A stretch of DNA of 34,185 nucleotides from Pseudomonadota bacterium (lineage in GTDB: Bacteria; Pseudomonadota; Alphaproteobacteria; Azospirillales; Azospirillaceae): the NCBI GenBank assembly GCA_023416455.1, contig JAEZHQ010000273.1:1-34185 (forward strand), in the 5' to 3' direction. Position 1 is the first letter of the stretch. Every line of letters begins with the position of its first letter. Shown piece by piece: positions 21,824 through 30,106 of the stretch. The position numbers and the translations under genes were made by a program. The notes beneath the pieces are model-generated. The model worked only from the letters and a program-made list of their open reading frames with translations. It searched no databases and was not told where the DNA came from.

Positions 21824-23641
21824 TCAGCCGGGGATCGCCAGCCCGCGCCCCTCGGCGGTCAGGCGCCAGGTGGCGAGGTCCCCCAACATGATGTCCGCAG
21901 CCTGGCGGGCACGGTCCTGCGCCGCCCGCAGGTCGGCGGGGTCGTCGCTGCCAAGCGCCCCGATCAGGGCTTCGAGCTGCCCCGCCATCCGCCCCGACCG
22001 CTGGGCGTTGCCCTCGAAATCGGCGATCACCCGGATGCCGTAGGAGGCGGTCGCCAGAACCGGAAGCCCGGCGGTCAGCGCCGTCACGGCGTATTTCAGC
22101 TCGTCGCCGGGATGCAGGCCGGCAAGGGCGGACAGGACGAACAGCAGGGCGATGGCGAGCGTGGTGAAGAACAGCGCTTCGCCGAACCGCTCCAGCCGGT
22201 GCTCCATCGCTTCCAATTGGTGCTGCACCGACCGGTGGTAGCGGCATTGGTCCGCAAGCATCGCCATCAGGGACCGGCGCGCTTCGGCGGTGGCCGCCGC
22301 GGTCAGCGCCAGCCGCGGCAGCCCGGCCGCGCGCAGCAGGGCGCGCCCGTACCAGGCGGTCCAGATGCCGATCCGGCCGGGGGCGGTGGGCGGCCGGCTG
22401 CCGAGGCCGGTCATGTGGATGGCCACCCGCAGCCGTTCGGCGACTTCGCGCGCCTCCAGCCAGCGGCGATGCCAGTCGCCCCGCTTGCCGCAGCGGGTGT
22501 TGACGATGACCGTCAGGATCAGCAGCAGCTCGACCAGCACGAACGCCCATTTGTGATCCACGAGCAGGTGGAGGCTTTTCTGCGACAGGATCGACAGGGC
22601 GACGATGAACACCGACAGGGCGGCAAAGAGGAAATTGGTCACGATGGCGCTGCGGAAGATCCGGGCGTAACGGATGCCCAGCGCATCCGCCCAGCCATAG
22701 GCGCTCCTCAGCGTTCCGGGCGGATCCGCCGTCACCGCCCCCAGGGCGTCCGCCGAGTCCCTGGGCGACGGGCTGCACAGGTCGGCGCGGCCCGGCTTGC
22801 GCACACCGGCGAGAGCCATCAGCAGGTGCCATTCGGGGCGCCAGTGGAAGCGCCGCCGCGTCTCGGCGAAATAGGCCGCGAGCCGCGCCGCCTCGCCGCG
22901 GTCCGGACCCTTCCCGGCGCCGTGCCCGTCGGCCGGGGATCCGGCGGGCGGGCGCAGCACCTCGTCCACCAGCTCCGCCAGCCGGCCGGCGGGGTCGTGG
23001 GCGGGCAGGTCGTCGAAGCGGAGGGTCGGCAGCGGATGCGGCTCCAGGTCGCGCCACCGCAGTTCGGGCCGCTTCCGGCCGGTGGCGTCGACCAGCAGGA
23101 CCGGCAGGCCGCGCCGCGCCGCCGCATCGATGATCTCGCCCGTGCCGCCGCGCCCGGCGGCACGCCCACCGTCCCAGACGGCGATCAGGATCGTGCAATG
23201 GTCCAGCATGGCCTGCCCGGCCTCCTCGTAGGCGCGGGCCTCCTCGTCCCGGCGCCCCGGCAGCTCCATCACGGCATCCGCCCGGCCGAGCAGCGCGCGG
23301 TATTCCGCCAGGCTGTCCGCCTCGGTGAAATCGGCGGCGTAGTCGTCGCGCAGGAAGGGCAGCAGGGCTTCGAGGCGATAGCCCGCGTCCAGCGCCGCAT
23401 CGGCGGCGATCCGGTCCGCCCCTTCGGCAAGGGCCGACAGCAGCGACAGGCGCGGCGCCTGCGGCGAGAAGGCGGCGGCGTGGCGCCGGTGGGCATCGCC
23501 GGCCGCCGCCGCGATCCCTTGCAGCAGTTCGGCGATCCGGGCGGCGACCGTCGCCCGCGCCTCCTCCGGCAGCTTGTTCGGCCGGTGGCCGGTGATGCCG
23601 ACGGCAAGGGCGAGACGCGGCTTGGGGGGATGGGTCGTCAC
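21824..23641 (-). CDS. SLOG-like nucleotide-binding domain fused to four-helix membrane effector
   Basis: This 605-residue protein has two parts. Residues ~10-205 form a Rossmann-like SLOG/YspA-type domain: VGITGHRPNKL (15-24), SALAEGADRIAADAAL (69-84), LLPFLRDDYAADF, and AVWDGGRAAGRGGTGEII (154-171), whose glycine loops should bind a nucleotide or ADP-ribose derivative. Four hydrophobic helices follow at ~330-352, 363-381, 490-511 and 517-538, with long helical linkers and a conserved-looking RVIADFEGNAQRSGRMAGQLEAL after the last. This layout matches the SLATT-type membrane effectors that accompany SLOG or SMODS sensors in predicted conflict systems. The start is GTG 23641, overlapping the TIR-STAND stop by 4 bp (GTGA) with GGAGAAGG upstream. 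Proposed role: a membrane-disrupting effector opened by the nucleotide that the TIR protein makes. Family assignment is from memory of motifs; the partner role is inference. Confidence 0.75.
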   Translation of the reverse strand: MTTHPPKPRLALAVGITGHRPNKLPEEARATVAARIAELLQGIAAAAGDAHRRHAAAFSPQAPRLSLLSALAEGADRIAADAALDAGYRLEALLPFLRDDYAADFTEADSLAEYRALLGRADAVMELPGRRDEEARAYEEAGQAMLDHCTILIAVWDGGRAAGRGGTGEIIDAAARRGLPVLLVDATGRKRPELRWRDLEPHPLPTLRFDDLPAHDPAGRLAELVDEVLRPPAGSPADGHGAGKGPDRGEAARLAAYFAETRRRFHWRPEWHLLMALAGVRKPGRADLCSPSPRDSADALGAVTADPPGTLRSAYGWADALGIRYARIFRSAIVTNFLFAALSVFIVALSILSQKSLHLLVDHKWAFVLVELLLILTVIVNTRCGKRGDWHRRWLEAREVAERLRVAIHMTGLGSRPPTAPGRIGIWTAWYGRALLRAAGLPRLALTAAATAEARRSLMAMLADQCRYHRSVQHQLEAMEHRLERFGEALFFTTLAIALLFVLSALAGLHPGDELKYAVTALTAGLPVLATASYGIRVIADFEGNAQRSGRMAGQLEALIGALGSDDPADLRAAQDRARQAADIMLGDLATWRLTAEGRGLAIPG

Positions 23642-26600
23642 GGCGCTTTGGCCTTCTCCAGGAGCGTATCGAGGGGGGCGGCGCCGTTCCGGGCGTCGGC
23701 CAGTGCCGATTCCACCACGCCGATCCAGGGCTTCTGATCGATGGACAGGAGCCCCTTTTCGTTCAGCGCGGTCAGGATCGCCAGTGCTTCGGCAAGATGC
23801 TTTTCCGGCTGCACACCCGCCCAGGCGAGCCTGGACAGGCTGACAACCAGATCCGTCTGGTATTGGAGGTTCCCGCGCTCCCTCTCGACCAGCCGGCGGC
23901 GGATCGCCAGCCCCTCCTCATGGAGCGCGCGCGCCCGTGCCGGGTCGCCGCGCAGCAGGATGTCGGCGACGGTCACGAGGCTGACCGAGAGATCGCGCTG
24001 GAAGTCGGTGTTGTCCGGTTCCCCCTCCGCCAGCCGGCGGCTGATCGCCAGCCCCTCCTCGTAGAGGGCGAGCGCCTTTGCCGGATCGCTGCCCAGCAGG
24101 ATATGGGCGGCATTGTCGAGGCTGACCGAGAGATCGCGCTGGAAGACGGTGTTGCCCGGCTCCCGCGCGGCCAGCCGGCGGCCGATCGCCAGGCTCTCTT
24201 CATAAAGCGCGAGCGCCTTTGCCGGATCGCTGTCCAGCAGGATGTCGGCGATCCGGTCGAGGCTGACCGAGAGGCCGCGCTGGGAGGCGGTGGTGTCCGG
24301 CTCCCTCTTCGCCAGCCGGCGGCGGATCGCCAGACCCTCCTCGTAGAGGGCGAGCGCCCGTGCCGGATCGCTGCCCCGCAGGATGTCGGCGATCCGGTCG
24401 AGGCTGACCGAGAGATCGCGCTGGAGGCCGCGGTCGTTCGGCGCCCTCCCCACCAGCCGGCGGAGAATCGCCAGACCCTCCTCATGGAGCGCGCGCGCCT
24501 TTGCCGGATCGCTGCGCAGCAGGATGTCGGCGATCCGGCCGAGGCTGGCCGAAAGATCGCGCTGGGGGCGGACGGCGTCCGGCTCCTGCTCGGCCAGCCG
24601 GCGGAGGATCGCCAGCCCCTCCTCATGGAGCGCGAGCGCCTTTGCCGGGTCGCTGCGCAGCAGGATGTCGGCGAGCGTGGTGAGGCCGACCGAGAGATCG
24701 CGCTGGAGGCCGGCGTTGTCCGGCTCCCCCTCCGCCAGCCGGCGGAGGATCGCGAGCGCCGTTTCCGCCGCTTTCCTCCCCCCGTAGGGATCGCCGAAAT
24801 CGGCAAGGGAGCGGGCCAGCTCGTCGAGCGCCACCGCCCGGCTGCGTTGCAGAGAGGCGTTGCCCTCGTTTTCCGCCGTCAGGCGGTCCTGGAGATCGCG
24901 GGCGCGCTGGAGGATCTCCCGCACCAGCGCGTTGGGCAGGCCGGCGTCCCTGAATCTCCGCGCCAGGTCGAACACCAGGCCGTTGGCGGTCCGGGTCGCC
25001 GCTTCGAGCGCCGCTTCGGCGCGTCCCGCCTGCGCTTGGGCCTCCGCGGTTGCGTCGCGCTGCTTCCGGTAGAGGTGGACGCTCGTCCCGACACCGGCAG
25101 CCAGGACGACGACCAGCCCCGCCAGCGCCGCCGTCAGGGAGCGGCGCATGCGCTGCTTGCGCGCCGCTTCGGCCCGCTCCACCTGATCGGACCGGCGGAT
25201 GTAGGCGCGCTCGGGGTCGGTGAAGCGCCCCGGATGCTCCATCAGCCAATGGCGGGCGCGGTCCAGCATCACCCCGGCCAGCAGGCCCTTGTCCTTGTCC
25301 TTTCCTTCCGGCTGATCCGTCCAGTCCTTCAGGGCCTGCTCGATCCGGCCCTTGCCGATCAGGAAGTCGCGCTCCTGCTCCAGCCAGCCGGCAAGGCGCG
25401 GCCAGACCCGGAACAGCGCCTCGTGCGCCACCTCCACCATGCCGCCGCTTTCCTGCCCCTCCGGGCTGCGGCGGACGAGAAGGCGGGCTTCGGCCAGCCG
25501 TTCCAGCTGCCCCCGCGCCCGGTCGGGGAAGGAGTCCAGCGGCGCCGCCTGCCGGACGAAGGCGCCGGTTTCCGACAGCACGCGCACCAGCCTCGGCACG
25601 AAGGCTTCGCGCAGCGCCCGGTCATCCTCCTCCGTCCGCCCCTGGGCGGCCAGCGCGGCCTCGGCCCGCTCGCGCACGATCCTGTCGAGCGGGCTCAGCC
25701 CCTCCCCCCGCGCGCCCAGGCTTTCGTATTCGGCCAGGGTGAGGGCGCCGTCCCGGCCGAAGCGCTCGTAAAGCGCGTTCAGCGTGATCGCCACCAGGGG
25801 CAGGGCGTCCGGCCGTTCGGCGTCGCGGGTCAGGGCGGTGACCAGCCCTTCCTCCACCCGGACATGGGCCACCCGCGCCGGGCCGTGCACCAGCGCGCCG
25901 ATGCGCTCCAGCGGCATGGCGTCCAGCGGGAGCAGGTCGCAGGGGGCGGTCAGCCACCGCCTGTCCTGGAATTCCGGCAGATGGTCGGCCCGCAGCGCCG
26001 CGACCGCGACGAAGGGCAGCGAGTCGTCGAGCAGGCGGTTGAGCAGGGCGAAGAACCCCGCCCGCTCCGCCCCGTCGGCCAGGGTGACGGCCTCCTCCGA
26101 CTGGTCGACCGGCAGCAGGATGGCCGCATCGGGCGCGCCGACCCGCAGCCGCAGCGCCCGGGCCAGCTCCGTCAGCGCCGCGCCGGGGGTCTCGCCCTCC
26201 AGCGCCTTCCGCCAGACCGCCCGGCGGTCGGCGTCCGGCTCGCCGAGTCCGGCCAGCAGGCAGTCGACCAGCTGCGCGCGCGGCGTCCGGCCCGGACGGA
26301 AGGGAGGCAGGACGATCCAGTTGCCGCGGTCGCGCCTGAGGCGCGGGATCAGGCCGGCCCGCAGGAAGGACGACTTGCCGCTGCCCGATGCCCCCAGCAG
26401 CAGGATCAGCCTTTCCCCGCCGCGGGTGCGGCAGAGGCGCAGCCGCTCCACCGCCTTGCGGATTTCCGGATCGCGGCCGAAGAACACCGCCGCCTGCCCT
26501 TCCTCGAAGGCGGCGAGGCCGGGGAAGGGGGAATGGCCCCTGGCCAACTCGAAACCCTCGGGCGATTGCTGGGCCATCTCGCGCAGCCTCTTGCCCAGCC

Positions 26601-26961
26601 GGTCGAGCCCGCCCGTCCGGTCGCCGACGAGATCGATCGTTTGCAGGTCCTCGCCGACGATCCGCTCGCCGGTCGGGGCGACGATCAGCGGGAAAATCGC
26701 CTTGCCCAGCGCCCGCGCCTGGGTGAATTCGGCAAAACACCATTTGGAGGCCAGCCAAGAGCCGGTGACGAGGATGAGGACGGCCTGGGCGCGTTCGATC
26801 TCGCGGTAGAGCGTTTTCTCCCATTCCGCTCCCGGCTGGATGCCGGAGTCCTTGTCGATGTCGAGAAAACTGTTCTCGAAGCCGAGCGCGCTCAGCCACG
26901 CCTTCAGCTCCATCGCCTCCGCATTGTCCCGGCTCGAATGCGAGATGAAGATGCGCGTCAA
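23638..26961 (-). CDS. TIR-nSTAND ATPase-TM-TPR protein (NLR-like sensor, predicted defence)
   Basis: This 1107-residue multidomain protein starts with a TIR domain (1-~130): RIFISHSSRDNAEAMELKAWL and SKWCFAEFTQA, where Glu78 is at the NADase catalytic position. The nSTAND1 lead-in SPFPGLAAFEEGQAAVFFGRD (144-164) introduces a STAND ATPase with Walker A GASGSGKS (190-197, K196) and Walker B ILLPVDQSEE (281-290). A winged-helix-like region follows (to ~600), then one transmembrane helix (~608-630), a coiled coil (~632-660) and a TPR array (~690-1060) with six near-identical 47-residue units. STAND proteins stay inactive until a ligand meets the repeat sensor, then oligomerise and switch on the fused effector, here NAD+ cleavage or signal synthesis. 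The start is TTG 26961, the only start codon in the open frame, with AGGGGG 7 bp upstream. It is the first gene of a two-gene operon and is divergent from a histidine kinase gene. Confidence 0.9.
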   Translation of the reverse strand: MTRIFISHSSRDNAEAMELKAWLSALGFENSFLDIDKDSGIQPGAEWEKTLYREIERAQAVLILVTGSWLASKWCFAEFTQARALGKAIFPLIVAPTGERIVGEDLQTIDLVGDRTGGLDRLGKRLREMAQQSPEGFELARGHSPFPGLAAFEEGQAAVFFGRDPEIRKAVERLRLCRTRGGERLILLLGASGSGKSSFLRAGLIPRLRRDRGNWIVLPPFRPGRTPRAQLVDCLLAGLGEPDADRRAVWRKALEGETPGAALTELARALRLRVGAPDAAILLPVDQSEEAVTLADGAERAGFFALLNRLLDDSLPFVAVAALRADHLPEFQDRRWLTAPCDLLPLDAMPLERIGALVHGPARVAHVRVEEGLVTALTRDAERPDALPLVAITLNALYERFGRDGALTLAEYESLGARGEGLSPLDRIVRERAEAALAAQGRTEEDDRALREAFVPRLVRVLSETGAFVRQAAPLDSFPDRARGQLERLAEARLLVRRSPEGQESGGMVEVAHEALFRVWPRLAGWLEQERDFLIGKGRIEQALKDWTDQPEGKDKDKGLLAGVMLDRARHWLMEHPGRFTDPERAYIRRSDQVERAEAARKQRMRRSLTAALAGLVVVLAAGVGTSVHLYRKQRDATAEAQAQAGRAEAALEAATRTANGLVFDLARRFRDAGLPNALVREILQRARDLQDRLTAENEGNASLQRSRAVALDELARSLADFGDPYGGRKAAETALAILRRLAEGEPDNAGLQRDLSVGLTTLADILLRSDPAKALALHEEGLAILRRLAEQEPDAVRPQRDLSASLGRIADILLRSDPAKARALHEEGLAILRRLVGRAPNDRGLQRDLSVSLDRIADILRGSDPARALALYEEGLAIRRRLAKREPDTTASQRGLSVSLDRIADILLDSDPAKALALYEESLAIGRRLAAREPGNTVFQRDLSVSLDNAAHILLGSDPAKALALYEEGLAISRRLAEGEPDNTDFQRDLSVSLVTVADILLRGDPARARALHEEGLAIRRRLVERERGNLQYQTDLVVSLSRLAWAGVQPEKHLAEALAILTALNEKGLLSIDQKPWIGVVESALADARNGAAPLDTLLEKAKAP
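23890..24745 (-). repeat. Six tandem 141-bp coding repeats (TPR units)
   Basis: The anchor CAGCCGGCGG recurs at 23890, 24031, 24172, 24313, 24454, 24595 and 24736, exactly 141 bp apart. Each unit encodes 47 residues around QRDLSVSLDRIADIL and SDPAKALALYEEGLAI. Differences concentrate in the linker after each RRL (for example EPDNAG, APNDRG, EPGNTV). Degenerate units cap both ends. The high DNA identity points to recent expansion or gene conversion. Confidence 0.9.
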
Positions 26962-27050
26962 GCCGACCCCCTGGAACGACTGGAGGATTCTCCCTCAAAG
27001 GACGCTCCGGAGCCGGCCGCCGGATCAGAATGGAGATTCGCGTCCGTGGT

Positions 27051-27079
27051 ATACTACCTTCAGGCGCGGCCCCTTTCAA
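27051..27079 (-). promoter_or_regulatory. Candidate promoter of the TIR-STAND/SLOG operon
   Basis: On the minus strand TTGAAA (27074-27079), 17 bp and TAGTAT (27051-27056) match sigma70 hexamers 5/6 and 4/6, leaving an ~80-nt leader before the TTG start. A separate dyad GGACAG-N11-CTGTCC (27106-27128) lies farther upstream, between this promoter and the kinase gene, and may be an operator for either direction. Confidence 0.45.
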
Positions 27080-27173
27080 CGGCCGCTCGGCCGTCGGATC
27101 CAAAGGGACAGGGGATGATTGTCTGTCCGGATAATTGTTGGATTCCGCATCGGCCGCGTCTAGCGTAGCGGCC

Positions 27174-30005
27174 ATGGAACCGGACACGCGCCTTTCCGTC
27201 CTTGCCGCCGCCACCGCGTTGCCCGTTGTCCTGTTCGCAACGGTCGTGCTGTTCCTCTACGGCAGCGAGCGCAGCAGCGTGGTGGAGCAGACCCTGCGGG
27301 TCCAGGCCGGCAGCGCGGCCTCCGCCGTGGAGCGGCAGGTCGCCAGCGAGTTCGGCGTGCTCAACGCCCTGGCCGTGTCGGAGGCGCTCGACCGGCCGGA
27401 CCTCCCGGCCTTCCAGGCGCTGGCGCGGCGAATCGTCGAATCCCGGCCGTCCTGGTTCGCGATCACGCTGAGCGAGCGCGGCCAGCCGGTGATGAGCACC
27501 CGCGTCCCGCCGCCGCCGGCGGTGGACCGGGACAGCCTGGAGCGTGTCTTCGCCACCGGCCGGCCGCAGGTCGGCGGCATGGAGCGGAATGCGGAGGAGG
27601 AGGCCGTCTTCCCGGCCCGCGTGCCGGTGGTCCGGGACGGTGAGGTGCGCTTCACGCTGACGGCGCTCATCCGGGCCAAACCGCTGGAGACGCTCCTGCG
27701 CGAGCAGGAGCTTCCCGCCGACCGGCGGATCGGCGTCTTCGACCGGAACGGCCGGCTGGTGGCGGGAAGCCCGCCGGACCCGCGGCCCGGCGGCGGCGCG
27801 GCGGCGGACCGGGCCGCCGCCGGCCGGGAAGCGGTCGTCCGCTCCGACCTCACCGGCTGGACGGTCGTCGCCGGGCGACGGACCGACGACCCGGCCTGGA
27901 CGACGACCCACCGCCCGGTCATCCTGGCCGCGCTCGGCGGTCTGCTGGCGGTCGGTTGCGCCGGCGTGCTGGCCGCCGGGCGGATGCGCGCCCTGCGCCG
28001 GCAGCGCGAGGCGGCGCGGCTGATGGCCGAGCTGGAGACGGAACGCGCCGTGGCCAGCCGGCTGACCGACATCGCCGCCCACTTCCCCGGCATCATCTAC
28101 CGCCGCGTGCTCAAGGACGGCGTCGTCGCCTATCCCTACGTCAGCGACTACCGCCACATCCTCGGCGACGGCGGCACCGCGCCCGCCGGCCTCGACGGCG
28201 AGGGCTTCGCCCGGGCCATCACCGCCCGCATGACGCCGGCCTCCCGCCAGCGCTGGACGGAGGCCATCCGGCGCTCCGCCGAGACGGGCGAGCCCTACGC
28301 CTGCGAACTGGAGATCACCGCCTCCGACGACCGCCGCCTCGTCCTGCGCAGCCTCGCCCACACGCGCCGGACGGCGGACGGCGCCGTGCTGTGGGACGGG
28401 CTCATCCTCGACGTCACCGCCGAGCGCGAGGCCGAGGCCCGCTCGCGGCTCAGCGACGAGCGCCTGCGCCAGGCGGTGGAGGCCGCCGATCTCGGCACCT
28501 TCGAGCTGGACCTCGCCAGCCGGCGCCTCATCTGGTCGCCGCGCTGCAAGGCCATGTTCGGCCTGCCGCCCGAGGCGGAGGTGACCGGCGGCGTCTTCCT
28601 GTCGCGCGTCCATCCCGACGACCAGGCGCTGGTCCGCGCCGCCGAGGCCGAAGCCCTGGCCCCGGACGGCCGCGGCGAGTACCGCGTCCGCTTCCGCGCG
28701 CTGTGGCCCGACGGCACGATGCGCTGGCTGGAGGCCCAGGGCCGGATGCTCGCCCGGGGCGAGGGCGCCGAAGCCCGGCCCGCCCGCCTGATCGGCACGG
28801 TGATGGACGTGACGGAGGCGCGCCGCGCCGAGCGCGCGGTCGCCGAGGCGCGCGACCGGGCGGAGGAGGCCAGCCGGTCCAAGTCCCGCTTCCTCGCCGC
28901 CGCCAGCCATGACCTGCGCCAGCCGCTCCAGGCCATGTTCCTGTTCGCCGAAGCCTTGCACCCGCATGTGGGCGACCCGGCGGGGCGCGAGAAGCTGATG
29001 CATCTGGAACGCGGGATGGACGCCCTCAAGGGCCTCCTGGACGGGCTCCTGGAGACCTCGCGCCTCGACGCCGGCCTCGTCGAGCCGGTGGTCGGGGACG
29101 TCCCCCTCGCCCCCCTGCTGGAGGAGGTCGCCGCGGCCTACGGCCCGGTGGCCAGGGGAAAGGGCCTCGCCCTGGAGATCGACGGGCGCAACCGGGCGGC
29201 GGGCGTCGTCGTCCGCAGCGACCGCAGGCTGCTGTTCCGCATGCTGGGCAACATCGTCGAGAACGCCATCCGCTACACCGCCGCGGGGGGCATCCGCATC
29301 GGCTGCGTCGGGACCGCGGGCGACGGCCGCGTGCATGTCGAGATCGCCGACAGCGGAATCGGCATTCCCGCCGACCATCTGGAGCGGATCTGGGACGAGT
29401 TCCACCAGGTCGGCAACCCCGAGCGCGACCGCCAGCGCGGGCTCGGTCTCGGGCTCGCCATCGTCCGCCGAATCGCCGACCTGCTGGACCATCCGGTGAC
29501 CGTCCGCTCCGCCCCCGGCCGCGGATCGGTGTTCGGCGTGGCCCTGCAAGCCGGGACGCCCGTCGCGCCGGCGGCCCCGCCCCCCGCCGCCACCGCGGTC
29601 CCGGCGGAAGCGGAGGCAAAGGCGGAGTCCGCCGGCTTCGCCGTGGTTGTGGACGACGACGCCATCGTGCTGCTGGGCCTCAAGGCGATGTTCGAGGAGT
29701 GGGGCTACGACGTGCTGGTCGCCGGCTCGACGGCGGACGCGGTGGCGCAGCTCAAGGCATGCGGGCGCCGGCCGGACATACTGGTGGTCGATTACCGGCT
29801 GCGCGAAGGCCGGGTCGGGACCGAGGCGGTGGCCGCCGTCCGCGCCCTGTTCGGCGCCCCCATCCCCGGCATCCTGCTGACCGGCGAGATGGTGGCGGAC
29901 TGCCGCCAGGACGCCGCCGCCCACGACCTGCGCGTCATCCACAAGCCGGTGACCCCCCGCCAGCTCCGCCAGGCGCTCCAGGGCCAGGCCGTTCCGGCGG
30001 AGTGA
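27174..30005 (+). CDS. Membrane-bound PAS hybrid histidine kinase with receiver domain
   Basis: This 943-residue sensor has TM1 (~7-30), an extracytoplasmic sensor of about 215 residues (Cache-like in size and helical start), TM2 (~248-270) and two PAS domains (~297-420 and ~430-550, the second with HPDDQALVRAAE and WPDGTMRWLEAQGRM). The kinase core has phospho-acceptor His579 in AAASHDLRQPLQAM, N-box NIVENAIRYT and G1 DSGIGIPADHLE. A C-terminal receiver (~820-940) has VVDDDAIVLLG, phospho-acceptor Asp873 in LVVDYRL, and lysine in IHKPVTP. The ATG at 27174 sits just before TM1, although no good ribosome-binding site is seen; a TTG at 27135 would add 13 residues. No separate response regulator is nearby. 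It is divergent from the TIR-STAND operon, but nothing in its sequence ties it to defence. Confidence 0.92.
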   Translation: MEPDTRLSVLAAATALPVVLFATVVLFLYGSERSSVVEQTLRVQAGSAASAVERQVASEFGVLNALAVSEALDRPDLPAFQALARRIVESRPSWFAITLSERGQPVMSTRVPPPPAVDRDSLERVFATGRPQVGGMERNAEEEAVFPARVPVVRDGEVRFTLTALIRAKPLETLLREQELPADRRIGVFDRNGRLVAGSPPDPRPGGGAAADRAAAGREAVVRSDLTGWTVVAGRRTDDPAWTTTHRPVILAALGGLLAVGCAGVLAAGRMRALRRQREAARLMAELETERAVASRLTDIAAHFPGIIYRRVLKDGVVAYPYVSDYRHILGDGGTAPAGLDGEGFARAITARMTPASRQRWTEAIRRSAETGEPYACELEITASDDRRLVLRSLAHTRRTADGAVLWDGLILDVTAEREAEARSRLSDERLRQAVEAADLGTFELDLASRRLIWSPRCKAMFGLPPEAEVTGGVFLSRVHPDDQALVRAAEAEALAPDGRGEYRVRFRALWPDGTMRWLEAQGRMLARGEGAEARPARLIGTVMDVTEARRAERAVAEARDRAEEASRSKSRFLAAASHDLRQPLQAMFLFAEALHPHVGDPAGREKLMHLERGMDALKGLLDGLLETSRLDAGLVEPVVGDVPLAPLLEEVAAAYGPVARGKGLALEIDGRNRAAGVVVRSDRRLLFRMLGNIVENAIRYTAAGGIRIGCVGTAGDGRVHVEIADSGIGIPADHLERIWDEFHQVGNPERDRQRGLGLGLAIVRRIADLLDHPVTVRSAPGRGSVFGVALQAGTPVAPAAPPPAATAVPAEAEAKAESAGFAVVVDDDAIVLLGLKAMFEEWGYDVLVAGSTADAVAQLKACGRRPDILVVDYRLREGRVGTEAVAAVRALFGAPIPGILLTGEMVADCRQDAAAHDLRVIHKPVTPRQLRQALQGQAVPAE

Positions 30006-30106
30006 TGCCGTCTCGAACGGGGTGGGCCGTCACGGCGGCCCGGCCGCCCGCCTCCGCAGCGGCCTCACGGGGGGCGGGGGGCGGAGACGGGCGGAGACGG
30101 CGGGCC

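Noticed and set aside
23890..24745. Regular 141-bp repeats considered as a CRISPR or satellite array
   Set aside because: The repeats are contiguous, in coding phase and encode TPR helices; there are no unique spacers of CRISPR length.
23797..27168. A 1123-codon plus-strand frame opposite the TIR-STAND gene
   Set aside because: Repeats in it mirror the TPR repeats on the other strand; no protein family is recognisable.
27060..29942. A 960-codon open frame on the minus strand opposite the hybrid kinase
   Set aside because: Antisense shadow of a GC-rich gene; only the plus strand shows kinase, PAS and receiver motifs.
30006..30106. GC-rich inverted segments between the hybrid kinase and stress-protein genes considered as terminators
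   Set aside because: Stems are short and imperfect and no T-tract follows on either strand.
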